Source: PALSA-607 sp963737705 (lineage in GTDB: Bacteria > Actinomycetota > Actinomycetes > Acidothermales > Acidothermaceae). Taken from it: DNA of 64,000 nucleotides. Below the pieces are notes generated by a model that had not been told where the DNA came from, made no database searches, and saw only the letters and a list, made by a program, of their open reading frames with translations. Made by a program: the position numbers and the translations under genes. Below, piece by piece: positions 8,174-17,237 of the stretch. Numbering within the stretch: position 1 is the stretch's first letter; every line of letters starts with the position of its first letter. Location: NCBI GenBank assembly GCA_963737705.1, contig CAVTTP010000003.1, positions 1-64,000 of the forward strand. The letters run 5' to 3'.

Positions 8174-8230
8174 GCTCCTAGCCTTCCTGTCGTGCGCACC
8201 GGCTTGTGCTGGCAACCCGTAGACGCGAAA

Positions 8231-8256
8231 ACGCCCCGGGCTTCAGCCCGGGGCGT
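8231..8256 (-). terminator. Rho-independent terminator of the ABC exporter operon
   Basis: GC-rich inverted repeat ACGCCCCGGGCT / AGCCCGGGGCGT with a tiny loop, followed on the minus strand by TTTT. It lies 80 nt after the ABC gene that ends at 8337 and 58 nt before the chorismate mutase start, so it should separate the two transcripts. Confidence 0.75.
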
Positions 8257-8336
8257 CGGTTTGTCTGTCAGATCAGACGGTGGCGACGGCTACCGGACTC
8301 CCGGAGCCATAAAAGTAATTCGCCGACCGCGTCATG

Positions 8337-10181
8337 TCAGTCAGTGTGCGACGACGGGCCGCTCGGCGTCCAGTGCTGTCCGGATGCTGAGACGGCCCGT
8401 CCGGAACTGCGCGGGCCGGAACTGCCTGGCCTCTCGCCGTGCCAGGACGCCCAGAGGTCGGCGTAGCTGCCGCCCTTCGCGATCAGCTCGTCGTGACTGC
8501 CGAGCTCGACGATGCGGCCATCGACCATGACCGCAACGCGGTCGGCGTCATGGGCCGTGTGCAATCGATGCGCGATCGCAATCACCGTGCGGCCTTCGAC
8601 GACTGCGGCCAGGGAGCGTTCGAGACGCCGCGCGGCTCGAGGGTCGAGCAGCGACGTCGCTTCGTCGAGGACGAGGGTGTGCGGATCGGCGAGCACGAGT
8701 CGAGCGAGAGCGATCTGCTGTGCTTGCGCGGGCGTCAGGATGAGGCCGCCCGAGCCGACCATGGTGTCGAGACCGTCCGGCAGTGCTGTGACCCAATCGA
8801 GTGCGTCGATCGAGCCAAGTATCGACCGCAACTGGTCGTCGTCCGCTGAAGGCTTGGCAAGACGCAGGTTGTCGGCAACCGATCCCACGAAGACGTGATG
8901 TTCCTGCGTCACCAACGCCACTTCACGACGCAGCTGCTCGATCGGGAGATCGACGAGCGGCACGCCGCCGACAGTCACGCTGCCCTCGCCGGGACCATGA
9001 ATGCCGGCCAGTAGTCGACCGAGGGTGCTCTTGCCCGCGCCGCTGGGACCGACCATCGCGATGCGCTCGCCGGGACGCACATCGAGGTCAATGCCATGCA
9101 GCACGTCGCGACCCGTGCGGTACGCGAAGTGCACGCCGTCCGCACGAAGTCGTTCGCCATCTGGCTGTGCCCCAGTCGCGACGCGATCAGCGGGTACTCG
9201 GCCAACTCCGACGAGACGGGCGAGGGACGACGCGCCGACCTGTAGTTCGTCGAGCCAGCCGAGCAGGCGATCGACCGGATCGACGAGTTGCTGGAAATAC
9301 AGCGTGACGGCGGTGACCTGCGCCAGGCTCGCGTGGCCACTATTAGCGAGCAGGCCGCCGACGAGGAGTGCAGCGACGACGGGGATGACGTACGCCGTTT
9401 CGGTGAACGGGTACCACATCGTGCGAAGTCGCAGCGTGTAGCGCTCGGCGACGTACGCACGCCGAACGTCGTCGTCGCCGCGGCGGATCCGCTTGTCGCG
9501 CAGCCCGAGCGCATCGATCGTGCGGCCACCTTCCAGGGTTTCGGTGATGCCGGCGAACATGTGCGAGTAGACGCGGCGCTCACGCAAGTAGCCCTGTGGG
9601 GCGCGCTTCAGGTACCACCGAGTTGCGAGGAACAGCAACGGGAAGACGATCAGGCACGGCAACGCGACGAGCGGCGCGGTGATGAACGCGGCGATCAACG
9701 TGAGCACCGCAGTCGCGATCGCGATCATCACTTCGGGCACCGCAAACCGCACGCTGCGCGACATCGCGTCAATGTCGCTCGTCATGCGCGTCAGAAGGTC
9801 GCCGGTTCCGGCGCGCTCGACAGTGGAGAGCGGCAGCGAGATGACCTTGCGGAGGAATTCCTCCCGCAGTTCAGCGAAAATCTTCTCCGCAATGACGGAC
9901 GACGCGTAGCGCGCAAGGCGAACAAAGATTGCCTGCGCCACCACGAATCCGGCCAGGATCATCGCGATGCGATCGACGTGCGCGCGCGTCGTTCCCTTCT
10001 GTACCGCGCCCACGATGTCGCCAAGCAGGCGTGGGCCGGCCAAGCCCGCGACACCCGCGAGCGCGTACAGCACGAGCACGCCACTCGCCGTCCGGCCTTG
10101 CTTGCGAATCAGCGTCGACGCATAGGCCTTGACCTCGGCAATGTCGGCGACGGGAAGCAGCGCGGAATTGGGGGTGCTCAT
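8337..10181 (-). CDS. ABC exporter half-transporter, subunit with intact Walker A
   Basis: Fused membrane and ATPase domains (614 residues): six-helix transmembrane domain (about 25-310) and nucleotide-binding domain (about 345-580). Walker A GPSGAGKST (378-386), Walker B LVLDEA (503-508) and the H-loop His538 are intact, but the signature is LTPAQ instead of LSGGQ (482-486). Its start overlaps the stop of the upstream half-transporter by 4 bp (ATGA), so the two are made together and surely form a heterodimer. Substrate unknown; such pairs export drugs, lipids or peptides. The C-terminal 30 residues are Ser/Gly/Pro-rich and low in complexity. Confidence 0.95.
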   Translation of the reverse strand: MSTPNSALLPVADIAEVKAYASTLIRKQGRTASGVLVLYALAGVAGLAGPRLLGDIVGAVQKGTTRAHVDRIAMILAGFVVAQAIFVRLARYASSVIAEKIFAELREEFLRKVISLPLSTVERAGTGDLLTRMTSDIDAMSRSVRFAVPEVMIAIATAVLTLIAAFITAPLVALPCLIVFPLLFLATRWYLKRAPQGYLRERRVYSHMFAGITETLEGGRTIDALGLRDKRIRRGDDDVRRAYVAERYTLRLRTMWYPFTETAYVIPVVAALLVGGLLANSGHASLAQVTAVTLYFQQLVDPVDRLLGWLDELQVGASSLARLVGVGRVPADRVATGAQPDGERLRADGVHFAYRTGRDVLHGIDLDVRPGERIAMVGPSGAGKSTLGRLLAGIHGPGEGSVTVGGVPLVDLPIEQLRREVALVTQEHHVFVGSVADNLRLAKPSADDDQLRSILGSIDALDWVTALPDGLDTMVGSGGLILTPAQAQQIALARLVLADPHTLVLDEATSLLDPRAARRLERSLAAVVEGRTVIAIAHRLHTAHDADRVAVMVDGRIVELGSHDELIAKGGSYADLWASWHGERPGSSGPRSSGRAVSASGQHWTPSGPSSHTD

Positions 10182-11896
10182 GCGGATTCCTCGTCACGGG
10201 TGACGACGGAGCGATAGCGCGCATCGTCAGACACCAGCGTGCGATGCCGCCCATCGGCGACGATCCGGTCGTCGTCGAGCAGCACTGCGCGATCGGCGCG
10301 GTCGAGCATCAACGGACTCGTCGACATGACGATCGTCGTCTTGCCGGCGCGATAGGCCAGCAGAGTGTCGGCGATGCGAGCTTCGGTGTAGGCGTCGACG
10401 GCGCTGGTCGGTTCGTCGAGCACGAGCACGGGCGCGTTGGCGAGGAGTGCACGCGCGAGGGCGATTCGTTGCCGCTGCCCGCCCGACAGGCCGAGCGCGC
10501 GCTCGTCGAGCACGCCATCAAGGCCGCCCGGTATCGATTCGACGGCGTCATGGGCGACGGCGGCGTCGATCGCGTCGTCGACGTCGGCGGTGCTCGCACG
10601 CCGGTGCGGGTCGAGCTGATCGCGCAGCGAACCCGCGAAAAGACGCGGGTCCTTGTCGCTGACCAAGATGGTCGCGCGGACGTCGTCCAGAGCGATCGCC
10701 GTGAGCGGCACGTTGTCGTAAAGGACCTGCTGCTCGCCGTCGGGATCGACGTAGCGACCGAGGCGGTCGGCGAGCGCGCTCGCCTGCGACGGCTCCGCAG
10801 CCGCGACGACAACGAACTCGCCGGATCGAACAGTCAGCCCGGACGTCGTGTCGGTGAGATCGCCGTCGCGCGGAACGGCGACCGGATGCAGCGGCTGCGC
10901 CAGCACCGGTTGCAGGGAGAGCACGCGAAGAATGCGCTTCGCCGCGACGAGACCGCGGGTCCACTTATCGGCGACTTCGGTCGCAATGCGCATTGGTGCC
11001 AGCAGGAACGCGGCGTATCCGTAGAAGGACACGAGTTGGCCGACGGTGAGCTTGTGTTGGATCGCCAGCCGGGCGCCGAGCCAAGTCACCAGGACGACGA
11101 AAACCCCGGGCAGCAGCACTTCAGCAGCGTCGAGGATCGACCCGACTGCCGCCACAGCTACACCCTTGCGACGGACGTCTTGCGACCGCGCCTGATAGCG
11201 GGTGAAGAACTCGCGTTCGCCACCGACACCGCGCAGCACGCGCAGACCGGCCACGGTATCGGCGCCGAAGTTCGTCAACTGGCCGACCGACGCGCGCAAC
11301 TCCGTCTGGCGGTGGTGCAAGGGTCGCAGGATCGGTCCGATGAGCAGCATCAAAACCGGGACGCCGATCAGCACGACAAGTCCGAGCTCGACCGAGGTGC
11401 TCAGCATGATGATGGCGACGGCGATGAACGACACGATCGAGCCGGCGAGCCGGGCCGTGATGTCGAGGCAGTTGCCGATGTAGCCGGCGTCGGTTGTCGC
11501 GCTACTGACGATGTCGCCGAGTTGGACCCGCTGCGTCAACGAGGCACCGAGCTGCGCTGCTTGGCGGGTCAGCAGTTGCTCGACCCGGAACGTCCCGGTC
11601 AGCCAGTTCGCGACCGCGAATCGGTGTCGGCTCACCCCCGATGCGGCCTGCACGATGCCGACGCCCAGCAAGACTGCCGACCACGTCAGCAGCGCATTCG
11701 TACTGTGGCCGGTGATGCCCTGGTCGATGCCGCGACCGACCACGAACGGGACGGTGGCCTGGCCACACATCCAGATGATGCCGAAGACCATGCCGCCCGT
11801 CAGCGTGGCCCGCTGGCCGTTGACAACCCAGATCAGGAAGCGTAAAGGCGAGCGGACATCGGGAACGCCGGGATCAGCCAGCGGGAGGACGCGCAC
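10178..11896 (-). CDS. ABC exporter half-transporter, subunit with lost Walker A
   Basis: 572 residues: transmembrane domain (about 20-310) and ATPase domain (about 335-565). The Walker A region reads AAEPSQASA (about 365-373) without the GxxGxGKS/T motif, and the H-loop region (MSTSPL, about 524) lacks the His, whereas the signature LSGGQRQR (470-477) and Walker B LVLDEP (491-496) are canonical. Paired with the downstream subunit, this predicts one catalytic ATP site (partner Walker A plus this signature) and one dead site, as in asymmetric heterodimeric exporters. GTG start; TAACGT 8 nt upstream suggests an almost leaderless transcript. Confidence 0.95.
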   Translation of the reverse strand: MRVLPLADPGVPDVRSPLRFLIWVVNGQRATLTGGMVFGIIWMCGQATVPFVVGRGIDQGITGHSTNALLTWSAVLLGVGIVQAASGVSRHRFAVANWLTGTFRVEQLLTRQAAQLGASLTQRVQLGDIVSSATTDAGYIGNCLDITARLAGSIVSFIAVAIIMLSTSVELGLVVLIGVPVLMLLIGPILRPLHHRQTELRASVGQLTNFGADTVAGLRVLRGVGGEREFFTRYQARSQDVRRKGVAVAAVGSILDAAEVLLPGVFVVLVTWLGARLAIQHKLTVGQLVSFYGYAAFLLAPMRIATEVADKWTRGLVAAKRILRVLSLQPVLAQPLHPVAVPRDGDLTDTTSGLTVRSGEFVVVAAAEPSQASALADRLGRYVDPDGEQQVLYDNVPLTAIALDDVRATILVSDKDPRLFAGSLRDQLDPHRRASTADVDDAIDAAVAHDAVESIPGGLDGVLDERALGLSGGQRQRIALARALLANAPVLVLDEPTSAVDAYTEARIADTLLAYRAGKTTIVMSTSPLMLDRADRAVLLDDDRIVADGRHRTLVSDDARYRSVVTRDEESA

Positions 11897-11904
11897 GTGG
11901 ACTC

Positions 11905-11910
11905 ACGTTA
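11905..11910 (-). promoter_or_regulatory. -10-like TAACGT of the ABC exporter operon
   Basis: TAACGT on the minus strand ends 8 nt before the GTG at 11896, and no Shine-Dalgarno is present. Spacing and sequence match the other leaderless candidates in the window; no -35 is evident. Confidence 0.35.
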
Positions 11911-11956
11911 ACTGCCCGCGCCCTTCAGGGCACGTTTGTTTCCGGAAGGTCTAGAC

Positions 11957-12127
11957 CTAAGCGGAGGCGAGGTCGGCGTTGCGGTTGATGCTGTCCTGGA
12001 CGAGCAACTCGCCGCAGTAGCAGCGCAGCAAGACCTTCACGCCGAAGGGGGTGGACTCGATGCCCACCACCGACTCGTAGCCGAGCAGGACGGTGGACCC
12101 GTGGTTGTCGCAGTAAGGGGTGAACAT
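11957..12127 (-). CDS. Small Cys-containing hypothetical protein
   Basis: A 56-residue protein (MFTPYCDNHGS...) with one Cys near the N-terminus (CDNH) and a CYCGE pair in the middle, a layout that suggests a small zinc ribbon. I chose the ATG at 12127 because GGGAGG lies 8 nt upstream; a start at 12163 would add 12 residues and run into the LysR promoter. It is divergent from the LysR gene, with only 49 bp between start codons, and its ribosome-binding region overlaps the LysR -35/-10. Small proteins like this are common in actinobacteria; function unknown. Confidence 0.7.
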   Translation of the reverse strand: MFTPYCDNHGSTVLLGYESVVGIESTPFGVKVLLRCYCGELLVQDSINRNADLASA

Positions 12128-12140
12128 GCATCCATCCTCC

Positions 12141-12170
12141 CTGACAAAACCGTGCAGGTCCATCTAGTAT
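12141..12170 (+). promoter_or_regulatory. Promoter of the LysR gene, leaderless type
   Basis: CTGACA (12141-12146), an 18-bp spacer and TAGTAT (12165-12170), then 6 nt to the ATG at 12177. This is the best complete -35/-10 of the leaderless candidates in the window. It overlaps the 5' end of the divergent small gene, so LysR binding here could affect both. Confidence 0.65.
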
Positions 12171-12176
12171 TCGCAC

Positions 12177-13142
12177 ATGACTATGTTCAGCAAAGACTTC
12201 ACGATCGACCCGCGCCGCCTGCGGGTGCTGCGGGAGGTTGGTCTCCGGGGAACGGTCACCAGTGCCGCCAGCGGCCTGCACCTCACGCCGTCCGCCGTGT
12301 CTCAACAGATCGCCGCGCTGTCGCGCGATCTTGGCGTCCCGCTGCTGGAGAAGACCGGTCGCGGGGTCCGGCTCACCGGGCAGGCGCAGGTGATCTTGAC
12401 CCACGCGACCGTCGTCCAGGCCCAATTCGAGCGCGCCCGAGCGGACCTCGCGGCGTTCGCTGATGGCCGCACCGGCCAGGTCTCCGTCGCCGGATTCGCG
12501 ACCGGCATCGCCGGGTTGATCGCGCCGGCGATGCGCCGACTGCGAACCACGAGGCCTGGCATCACCATGACCGTGGTCGAGATGGAGCCGCCTGACGTGT
12601 TCACCCGGCTCGATCGCGGGGAGCTTGACGTGGTCGTGGCCGTCGACTTCCGCAAGGCACCGCCGCGCAACGATCCGCGTTACCACCGGGTCGAGTTGAT
12701 GTCGGACGTGCTCGACGCGATGCTGCCCGCCGACCATCCACTCGCGAACCAGACGTCGATCGACCTCGTCGACCTCGCGAGCGACGTCTTCGTGACGGCG
12801 AGCCCCGGCACGTCGTGTTCTGAGGTGACGCTTGCCACGTGCGCGGCGGCCGGCTTCTCGCCCGACGTTCGCAACTACAGCACCGAGTGGTTGGCTGTTG
12901 CGGCACTGATCTCGGTTGGCGCCGGTGTCGGGCTATTGCCCAGGCTGGCGCAACCGCTGCACACGCCTGGTGTCGTCGTGCGCCCGTTGCGCGGACCGAA
13001 GGCGGCCCGCAACATCTTCGCGGCTGTTCGCGCTGGCGCTCAGGATGATCCGGTGCTGGCGGCAACGCTCGAGGCGTTGTGCGACGTGGCTGCTGTGGTC
13101 AGCAGCTCACCCGCCGCCAACCACCCGACGTCCGCCGTATGA
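12177..13142 (+). CDS. LysR-family transcriptional regulator
   Basis: 321 residues: winged helix-turn-helix (about 10-70, with GTVTSAASGLHLTPSAVSQQ and a following IAALSRDLGVPLLEK) and a C-terminal type-2 periplasmic-binding-like effector domain (about 95-300). LysR proteins bind promoters as tetramers and respond to a small ligand. The stop overlaps the start of the MFS gene by 4 bp (ATGA), so the transporter is likely part of its regulon or carries the effector. A second in-frame ATG lies 6 nt downstream. Ligand unknown. Confidence 0.93.
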   Translation: MTMFSKDFTIDPRRLRVLREVGLRGTVTSAASGLHLTPSAVSQQIAALSRDLGVPLLEKTGRGVRLTGQAQVILTHATVVQAQFERARADLAAFADGRTGQVSVAGFATGIAGLIAPAMRRLRTTRPGITMTVVEMEPPDVFTRLDRGELDVVVAVDFRKAPPRNDPRYHRVELMSDVLDAMLPADHPLANQTSIDLVDLASDVFVTASPGTSCSEVTLATCAAAGFSPDVRNYSTEWLAVAALISVGAGVGLLPRLAQPLHTPGVVVRPLRGPKAARNIFAAVRAGAQDDPVLAATLEALCDVAAVVSSSPAANHPTSAV

Positions 13143-14329
13143 CGGCGGGATCCACTGGATCAGGCGGCGCAAACTCACGCACCCTTGCGGCATTGGGGCT
13201 GGGCGGTTTCGTTGTCCTCGGGCTGCCCGATGGCATGTGGGGAACCGCGTGGCCGACGATGCGGCACACCTTTGATCAACCACTGGGCAGCCTCGGCCTG
13301 ATCCTGGTGTTCGGGACGATTGGCAATCTCGTCACCTCGCTATCGACCGGGCGCACCCTGCGCCGTTTCGGTGTCGGTCGGTTGCTGGTCGTCGCCGGTC
13401 TCATCGCGGCTGCCGGAGCCTTGCTGATCGCGATCTCGTCGGTGTGGGCGATGGTGCTCATCGGTGCGCTGTTCATCGGCATGGCAGCTGGCCTGCTCGA
13501 TACCGGGCTCAATACCGTCATTGCGTTGTCGGGTCGGCTGCGGTTGCTGAACATGCTGCACGGCGCCTACGGCGTCGGCTCGGCTATCGGCCCGCTCGTC
13601 GTGACGGCCGCGATCCTCATCACGTCGTGGCGACCCGCGTACTTCTTGTTGATTGCGTTGGAGTTGCTGCTCGCGTACGGCTGGTGGAGAACAAGTTCTC
13701 ACTGGACGCCGGAGGCGGACGACGGCGAGGCCGTTGCCGCTGTAGCGGCGCCCGACGACGGGCCGGCGAAGCACATCGGCTTGCTGGTTGGTCTCGGGGT
13801 TGGTGCCTTCTTCTTCTATACCGGCCTCGAGGTCACTGCCGGGCAGTGGGCGGCGAGTTTCTTTCGCGGACCGCTGGGATTGTCGGCGGGCGCGGCCGGA
13901 CCCGCCGTGTTCGCCTACTGGGGATCGCTGACGGCTGCTCGCTTCGGCATCGCGATTCCGCGTCGGACACCCAACCCGGTGCTCCTGGTGCGGCTCGGGT
14001 GCATCGGCGGGCTGGCCGCGTCGGCGTTGATCTGGTGGGCACCGTCGACCGCTGCGGTCATCGTGGGTTTCGCGTTGCTGGGCGCGGTTCTGGCGCCGGT
14101 ATTTCCTGCACTCGTGACATTAACGCCGGTGCGGATCGGCCCCGCCAGGGCTCAACACGCGATCGGCTGGCAGATCGCGGGCGCCAACGTGGGCGCCGCA
14201 GGCATCTCCGCATTCGCGGGCATCATCTTGCAGCACGAAGGCCTGCGAACGCTCGGCCCTTGTCTCGTCGTCATTGCCATTGCATTGATCGGCTGCAACG
14301 CGGCCTTGGAGTTGTTCAGCCGGCGTTGA
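13139..14329 (+). CDS. Major facilitator superfamily transporter
   Basis: 396-residue membrane protein with about 12 hydrophobic segments. The motif GLPDGMWGTAWPTMR near the N-terminus is typical of the YbjJ/FucP-like MFS branch, which includes sugar permeases and drug-like exporters. Start ATG at 13139 overlaps the LysR stop; the frame is open upstream, but this start gives the short cytosolic N-terminus expected. It ends convergent with the next membrane protein gene (14-bp overlap). Substrate cannot be told from sequence. Confidence 0.92.
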   Translation: MTAGSTGSGGANSRTLAALGLGGFVVLGLPDGMWGTAWPTMRHTFDQPLGSLGLILVFGTIGNLVTSLSTGRTLRRFGVGRLLVVAGLIAAAGALLIAISSVWAMVLIGALFIGMAAGLLDTGLNTVIALSGRLRLLNMLHGAYGVGSAIGPLVVTAAILITSWRPAYFLLIALELLLAYGWWRTSSHWTPEADDGEAVAAVAAPDDGPAKHIGLLVGLGVGAFFFYTGLEVTAGQWAASFFRGPLGLSAGAAGPAVFAYWGSLTAARFGIAIPRRTPNPVLLVRLGCIGGLAASALIWWAPSTAAVIVGFALLGAVLAPVFPALVTLTPVRIGPARAQHAIGWQIAGANVGAAGISAFAGIILQHEGLRTLGPCLVVIAIALIGCNAALELFSRR

Positions 14330-15488
14330 TCCAGACCGCGACATGTGTGGGCTGCACACTGCGGTTGACGACCTCGACGAGATCGCGCTGAACCTGGTCG
14401 AGATCGACTTCGTCGCGCAGCCCAGCTGTGAACGCAGCGATGGTGGCGTCGGCGTCGTAGCGAGCGCGGTTAAACCGGTGATCGATGACCCGTTGCGCGC
14501 GCCTTCTCACCGGGTTGAAAAGTGCGGCGACCGTCAGCGTTGATGCGGCGACGCCGATCGGCGACGAGAGCGGCAGCGCTCTCGTCGTGAGTGTGACGAG
14601 CCCGATGTAGACGCCGACGAGAACGCCGGTGACAACGGCGTAGGACAGGGTCCGGCTGATCAACCGGTCGATGTCGTACAGCCGGTACTTCAAGATGCCG
14701 ACGCCCATGCTGAGCGGCACCGCGAGGATGCCGAGCGAGAGCACGCTGCCCGCCGTCTTGTTGATCGGAGAAAGCGCTAGCGCTAGGCCGATGATGCCGA
14801 TCGCGCTGCCGCTCATCAGCCACTTCAGCTGTTCACGCCGGTCACCGGTCGAGCGTCGATAGGCCAGGAGTTGTGCGAATACGAACGAGATCGCGAGCCC
14901 GGCGTAGAGCGGGAACAGCAGGCCCGACGGGCCACCTGACGAGTTGCCACCCAAGCTCACCAGCTCGCCCGACGAATCGACCTGGATGGTCTTGTCGGTG
15001 AAGGCGGCCACGTCCTTCGTTGCGATACCGATCACGAGCAGGGCACACGCTGCGATGTAGACGAAGAACGGCCAGCGCCACCGCCTCGACGGCAGGCGGC
15101 CATCGGGATAGAGCAGGATCGGCAGGGGCAACAGCACGAGCAGTCCGACCCACAACTGCGTGCAGGCGACCGCGAGTCGTGCAAGAGGCAAGTCCTTGTG
15201 GTCGATCCGGAACGCGCGCACGGCATACAGACCGGCGTCGGTGCTCGTGAGAAACAGCATCGCGAGTGCGAGCATGAGCCAGCCGATCGGATTGCGCGGT
15301 TGGCGGATCGCCACTACTGCGCCCACGACGGCGAAGGGAAGCATCAGCAGGTTGCCAGGGTTGAGACCTTGGTGAGCAAGCCGCTGCAGCGGAAACCCGC
15401 CGATGAGCAGCACGAACGTGGCGGCCGTCATCGTCAGCGCGAGCGCCTTCGTAGCCAGCGGATGCCCGCTGCCGACGTCCGCCGTCAC
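14316..15488 (-). CDS. Integral membrane protein, sensor-like, no kinase domain
   Basis: 390 residues with eight or so hydrophobic segments up to about residue 320, then a cytosolic tail with the sequence RVIDHRFNRARYDADATIAA and a following VDLDQVQRDLVEVV. In actinobacteria such tails connect a multi-helix membrane domain to histidine kinase or related signalling domains, but here the protein stops right after this region (PTHVAVWI), so no catalytic domain is present. I chose the GTG at 15488 because GGGAGG lies 8 nt upstream. It is divergent from guaA. Function unknown; a stand-alone sensor or transporter-like protein is possible. Confidence 0.8.
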   Translation of the reverse strand: MTADVGSGHPLATKALALTMTAATFVLLIGGFPLQRLAHQGLNPGNLLMLPFAVVGAVVAIRQPRNPIGWLMLALAMLFLTSTDAGLYAVRAFRIDHKDLPLARLAVACTQLWVGLLVLLPLPILLYPDGRLPSRRWRWPFFVYIAACALLVIGIATKDVAAFTDKTIQVDSSGELVSLGGNSSGGPSGLLFPLYAGLAISFVFAQLLAYRRSTGDRREQLKWLMSGSAIGIIGLALALSPINKTAGSVLSLGILAVPLSMGVGILKYRLYDIDRLISRTLSYAVVTGVLVGVYIGLVTLTTRALPLSSPIGVAASTLTVAALFNPVRRRAQRVIDHRFNRARYDADATIAAFTAGLRDEVDLDQVQRDLVEVVNRSVQPTHVAVWINAG

Positions 15489-15569
15489 TGGGTTGCCTCC
15501 CTGTTGCAACTGCTGCCGTCGACCACGGTAACCGGCGATCGTTCCGAGAACGCTACGAAACCAACCCCC

Positions 15570-15575
15570 TAGAAT
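15570..15575 (+). promoter_or_regulatory. -10-like TAGAAT upstream of guaA
   Basis: TAGAAT lies 34 nt before the guaA GTG, so the transcript would have a short leader. No convincing -35 is seen. GGAGG at 15580-15584 is too far from the start to act as its ribosome-binding site. Confidence 0.35.
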
Positions 15576-15609
15576 CAAAGGAGGATCCCCGAGGCCAGAG
15601 GCGGTTTGC

Positions 15610-17172
15610 GTGAGCGAGACCACGGGCCCCACGGTGCTGGTGGTCGACTTCGGGGCGCAGTACGCCCAGCTCATCGCGCGGCGGATCCGCGAGGCGGACG
15701 TCTACAGCGAGATCGTCCCGCACACGATGCCCGTCTCGGAGATCGTGGCCCGCAGGCCGGCCGCGGTGATCTTGTCTGGTGGGCCGTCGTCCGTCTACGC
15801 GGAGGGCGCGCCATCGATCGACGCGTCGCTGTTCGACACCGGCATCCCAGTCTTCGGCATCTGCTACGGCTTTCAGGCGATGGCCCAAGCTCTGGGCGGC
15901 GTCGTCGAGCGCACCGGGCTAGCCGAGTTCGGCGGCACGAAGGTCACCGTCGTGCCGGCTTCCGAAGGGCTGCTGTTGCGCGACCTTCCTGCGCAGCAAT
16001 CGGTGTGGATGTCGCACGGCGACTCGGTCACTGCCGCTCCTTCCGGCTTTACCGTGACTGCCGCATCAGACGGCGCGCCGGTCGCGGCGTTCGAGGATCT
16101 GTCTCGGCGGCTGGCCGGCGTGCAGTTCCACCCGGAGGTCCGCCACACCGAGCATGGCCAGACAGTTCTGCGCCGTTTCCTGCGCGAGGTCGCAGGCATC
16201 GAACCAAGTTGGACGACGGCGGGCATCGTCGCGGACCAAGTTGAGCGAATCCGTTCTCAGGTCGGCTCGGGTCGCGTGATCTGCGGACTGTCTGGCGGTG
16301 TCGACTCCGCCGTTGCAGCGGCTCTGGTGCAACGTGCGGTGGGAGATCAGCTCACGTGTGTGTTCGTCGATCATGGGTTGCTGCGCAAGGGTGAGGCGGA
16401 GCAGGTCGAGCGGGATTTTGTTGCTTCGACGGGTGTTCGTCTGCACGTAGTCGAGGCATCTTCAGTGTTTCTCGCGGCGCTCGTCGGCGTGAGCGATCCA
16501 GAGACGAAGCGCAAAATCATCGGTCGCGAATTCATCCGCGCGTTCGAGACAGCCGCACGCGAGATCAGTGCGACGGCACCAGTCGATTTTCTGGTTCAGG
16601 GCACGCTTTATCCGGACGTCGTGGAGTCGGGCGGCGGTAGTGGCACCGCGAATATCAAGTCGCATCACAACGTCGGTGGGCTGCCCGATGATCTGCAGTT
16701 CGCTCTCGTCGAGCCGTTGCGGACGTTATTCAAGGACGAGGTGCGCGCGGTCGGCGCCGAACTTGGGTTACCTGAATCGTTGGTATGGCGGCAGCCATTT
16801 CCCGGGCCTGGTCTTGCGGTACGCATCATCGGCGAGATCACTGCCGAGCGCCTGGCAGTGTTGCGCGAAGCCGACGCGATCGCACGCGAAGAACTCACTG
16901 CGGCAGGTCTCGATCGCGACATCTGGCAATGCCCGGTGGTGCTGCTGGCCGATGTCCGATCGGTTGGTGTGCAGGGCGACGGCCGTACCTACGGTCATCC
17001 GATCGTGTTGCGGCCGGTGTCCTCGGAAGACGCGATGACGGCCGACTGGTCGCGCGTTCCGTTCGACGTGCTCGCGCGGATATCCACTCGGATCACGAAC
17101 GAAGTGCGCGAAGTAAACCGAGTCGTGCTCGACATCACCAGCAAGCCGCCAGGCACGATCGAGTGGGAGTAG
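15610..17172 (+). CDS. guaA: GMP synthase (glutamine-hydrolysing)
   Basis: Makes GMP from XMP, glutamine and ATP, the step after guaB. 520 residues, normal length. Class I amidotransferase domain (about 8-200) with GICYGFQAM (catalytic Cys85) and the FHPEV histidine-glutamate motif; ATP pyrophosphatase domain with SGGVDS (about 228-233); C-terminal dimerisation domain ending in KPPGTIEWE. GTG start chosen because it gives the short family N-terminus ahead of TVLVVDFGAQYAQLIARR; GAGGCGG is just upstream. It stands alone, about 10 kb from guaB. Confidence 0.98.
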   Translation: MSETTGPTVLVVDFGAQYAQLIARRIREADVYSEIVPHTMPVSEIVARRPAAVILSGGPSSVYAEGAPSIDASLFDTGIPVFGICYGFQAMAQALGGVVERTGLAEFGGTKVTVVPASEGLLLRDLPAQQSVWMSHGDSVTAAPSGFTVTAASDGAPVAAFEDLSRRLAGVQFHPEVRHTEHGQTVLRRFLREVAGIEPSWTTAGIVADQVERIRSQVGSGRVICGLSGGVDSAVAAALVQRAVGDQLTCVFVDHGLLRKGEAEQVERDFVASTGVRLHVVEASSVFLAALVGVSDPETKRKIIGREFIRAFETAAREISATAPVDFLVQGTLYPDVVESGGGSGTANIKSHHNVGGLPDDLQFALVEPLRTLFKDEVRAVGAELGLPESLVWRQPFPGPGLAVRIIGEITAERLAVLREADAIAREELTAAGLDRDIWQCPVVLLADVRSVGVQGDGRTYGHPIVLRPVSSEDAMTADWSRVPFDVLARISTRITNEVREVNRVVLDITSKPPGTIEWE

Positions 17173-17237
17173 GACACCTGCTCTGACCTGTGGTTATAGG
17201 AAGGTCATTCGTACCAGACGGCCGACACCCGGCACGT

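Noticed and set aside
10244..11845. 533-codon open frame on the plus strand
   Set aside because: Antisense shadow of the ABC exporter gene, which has clear motifs on the minus strand.
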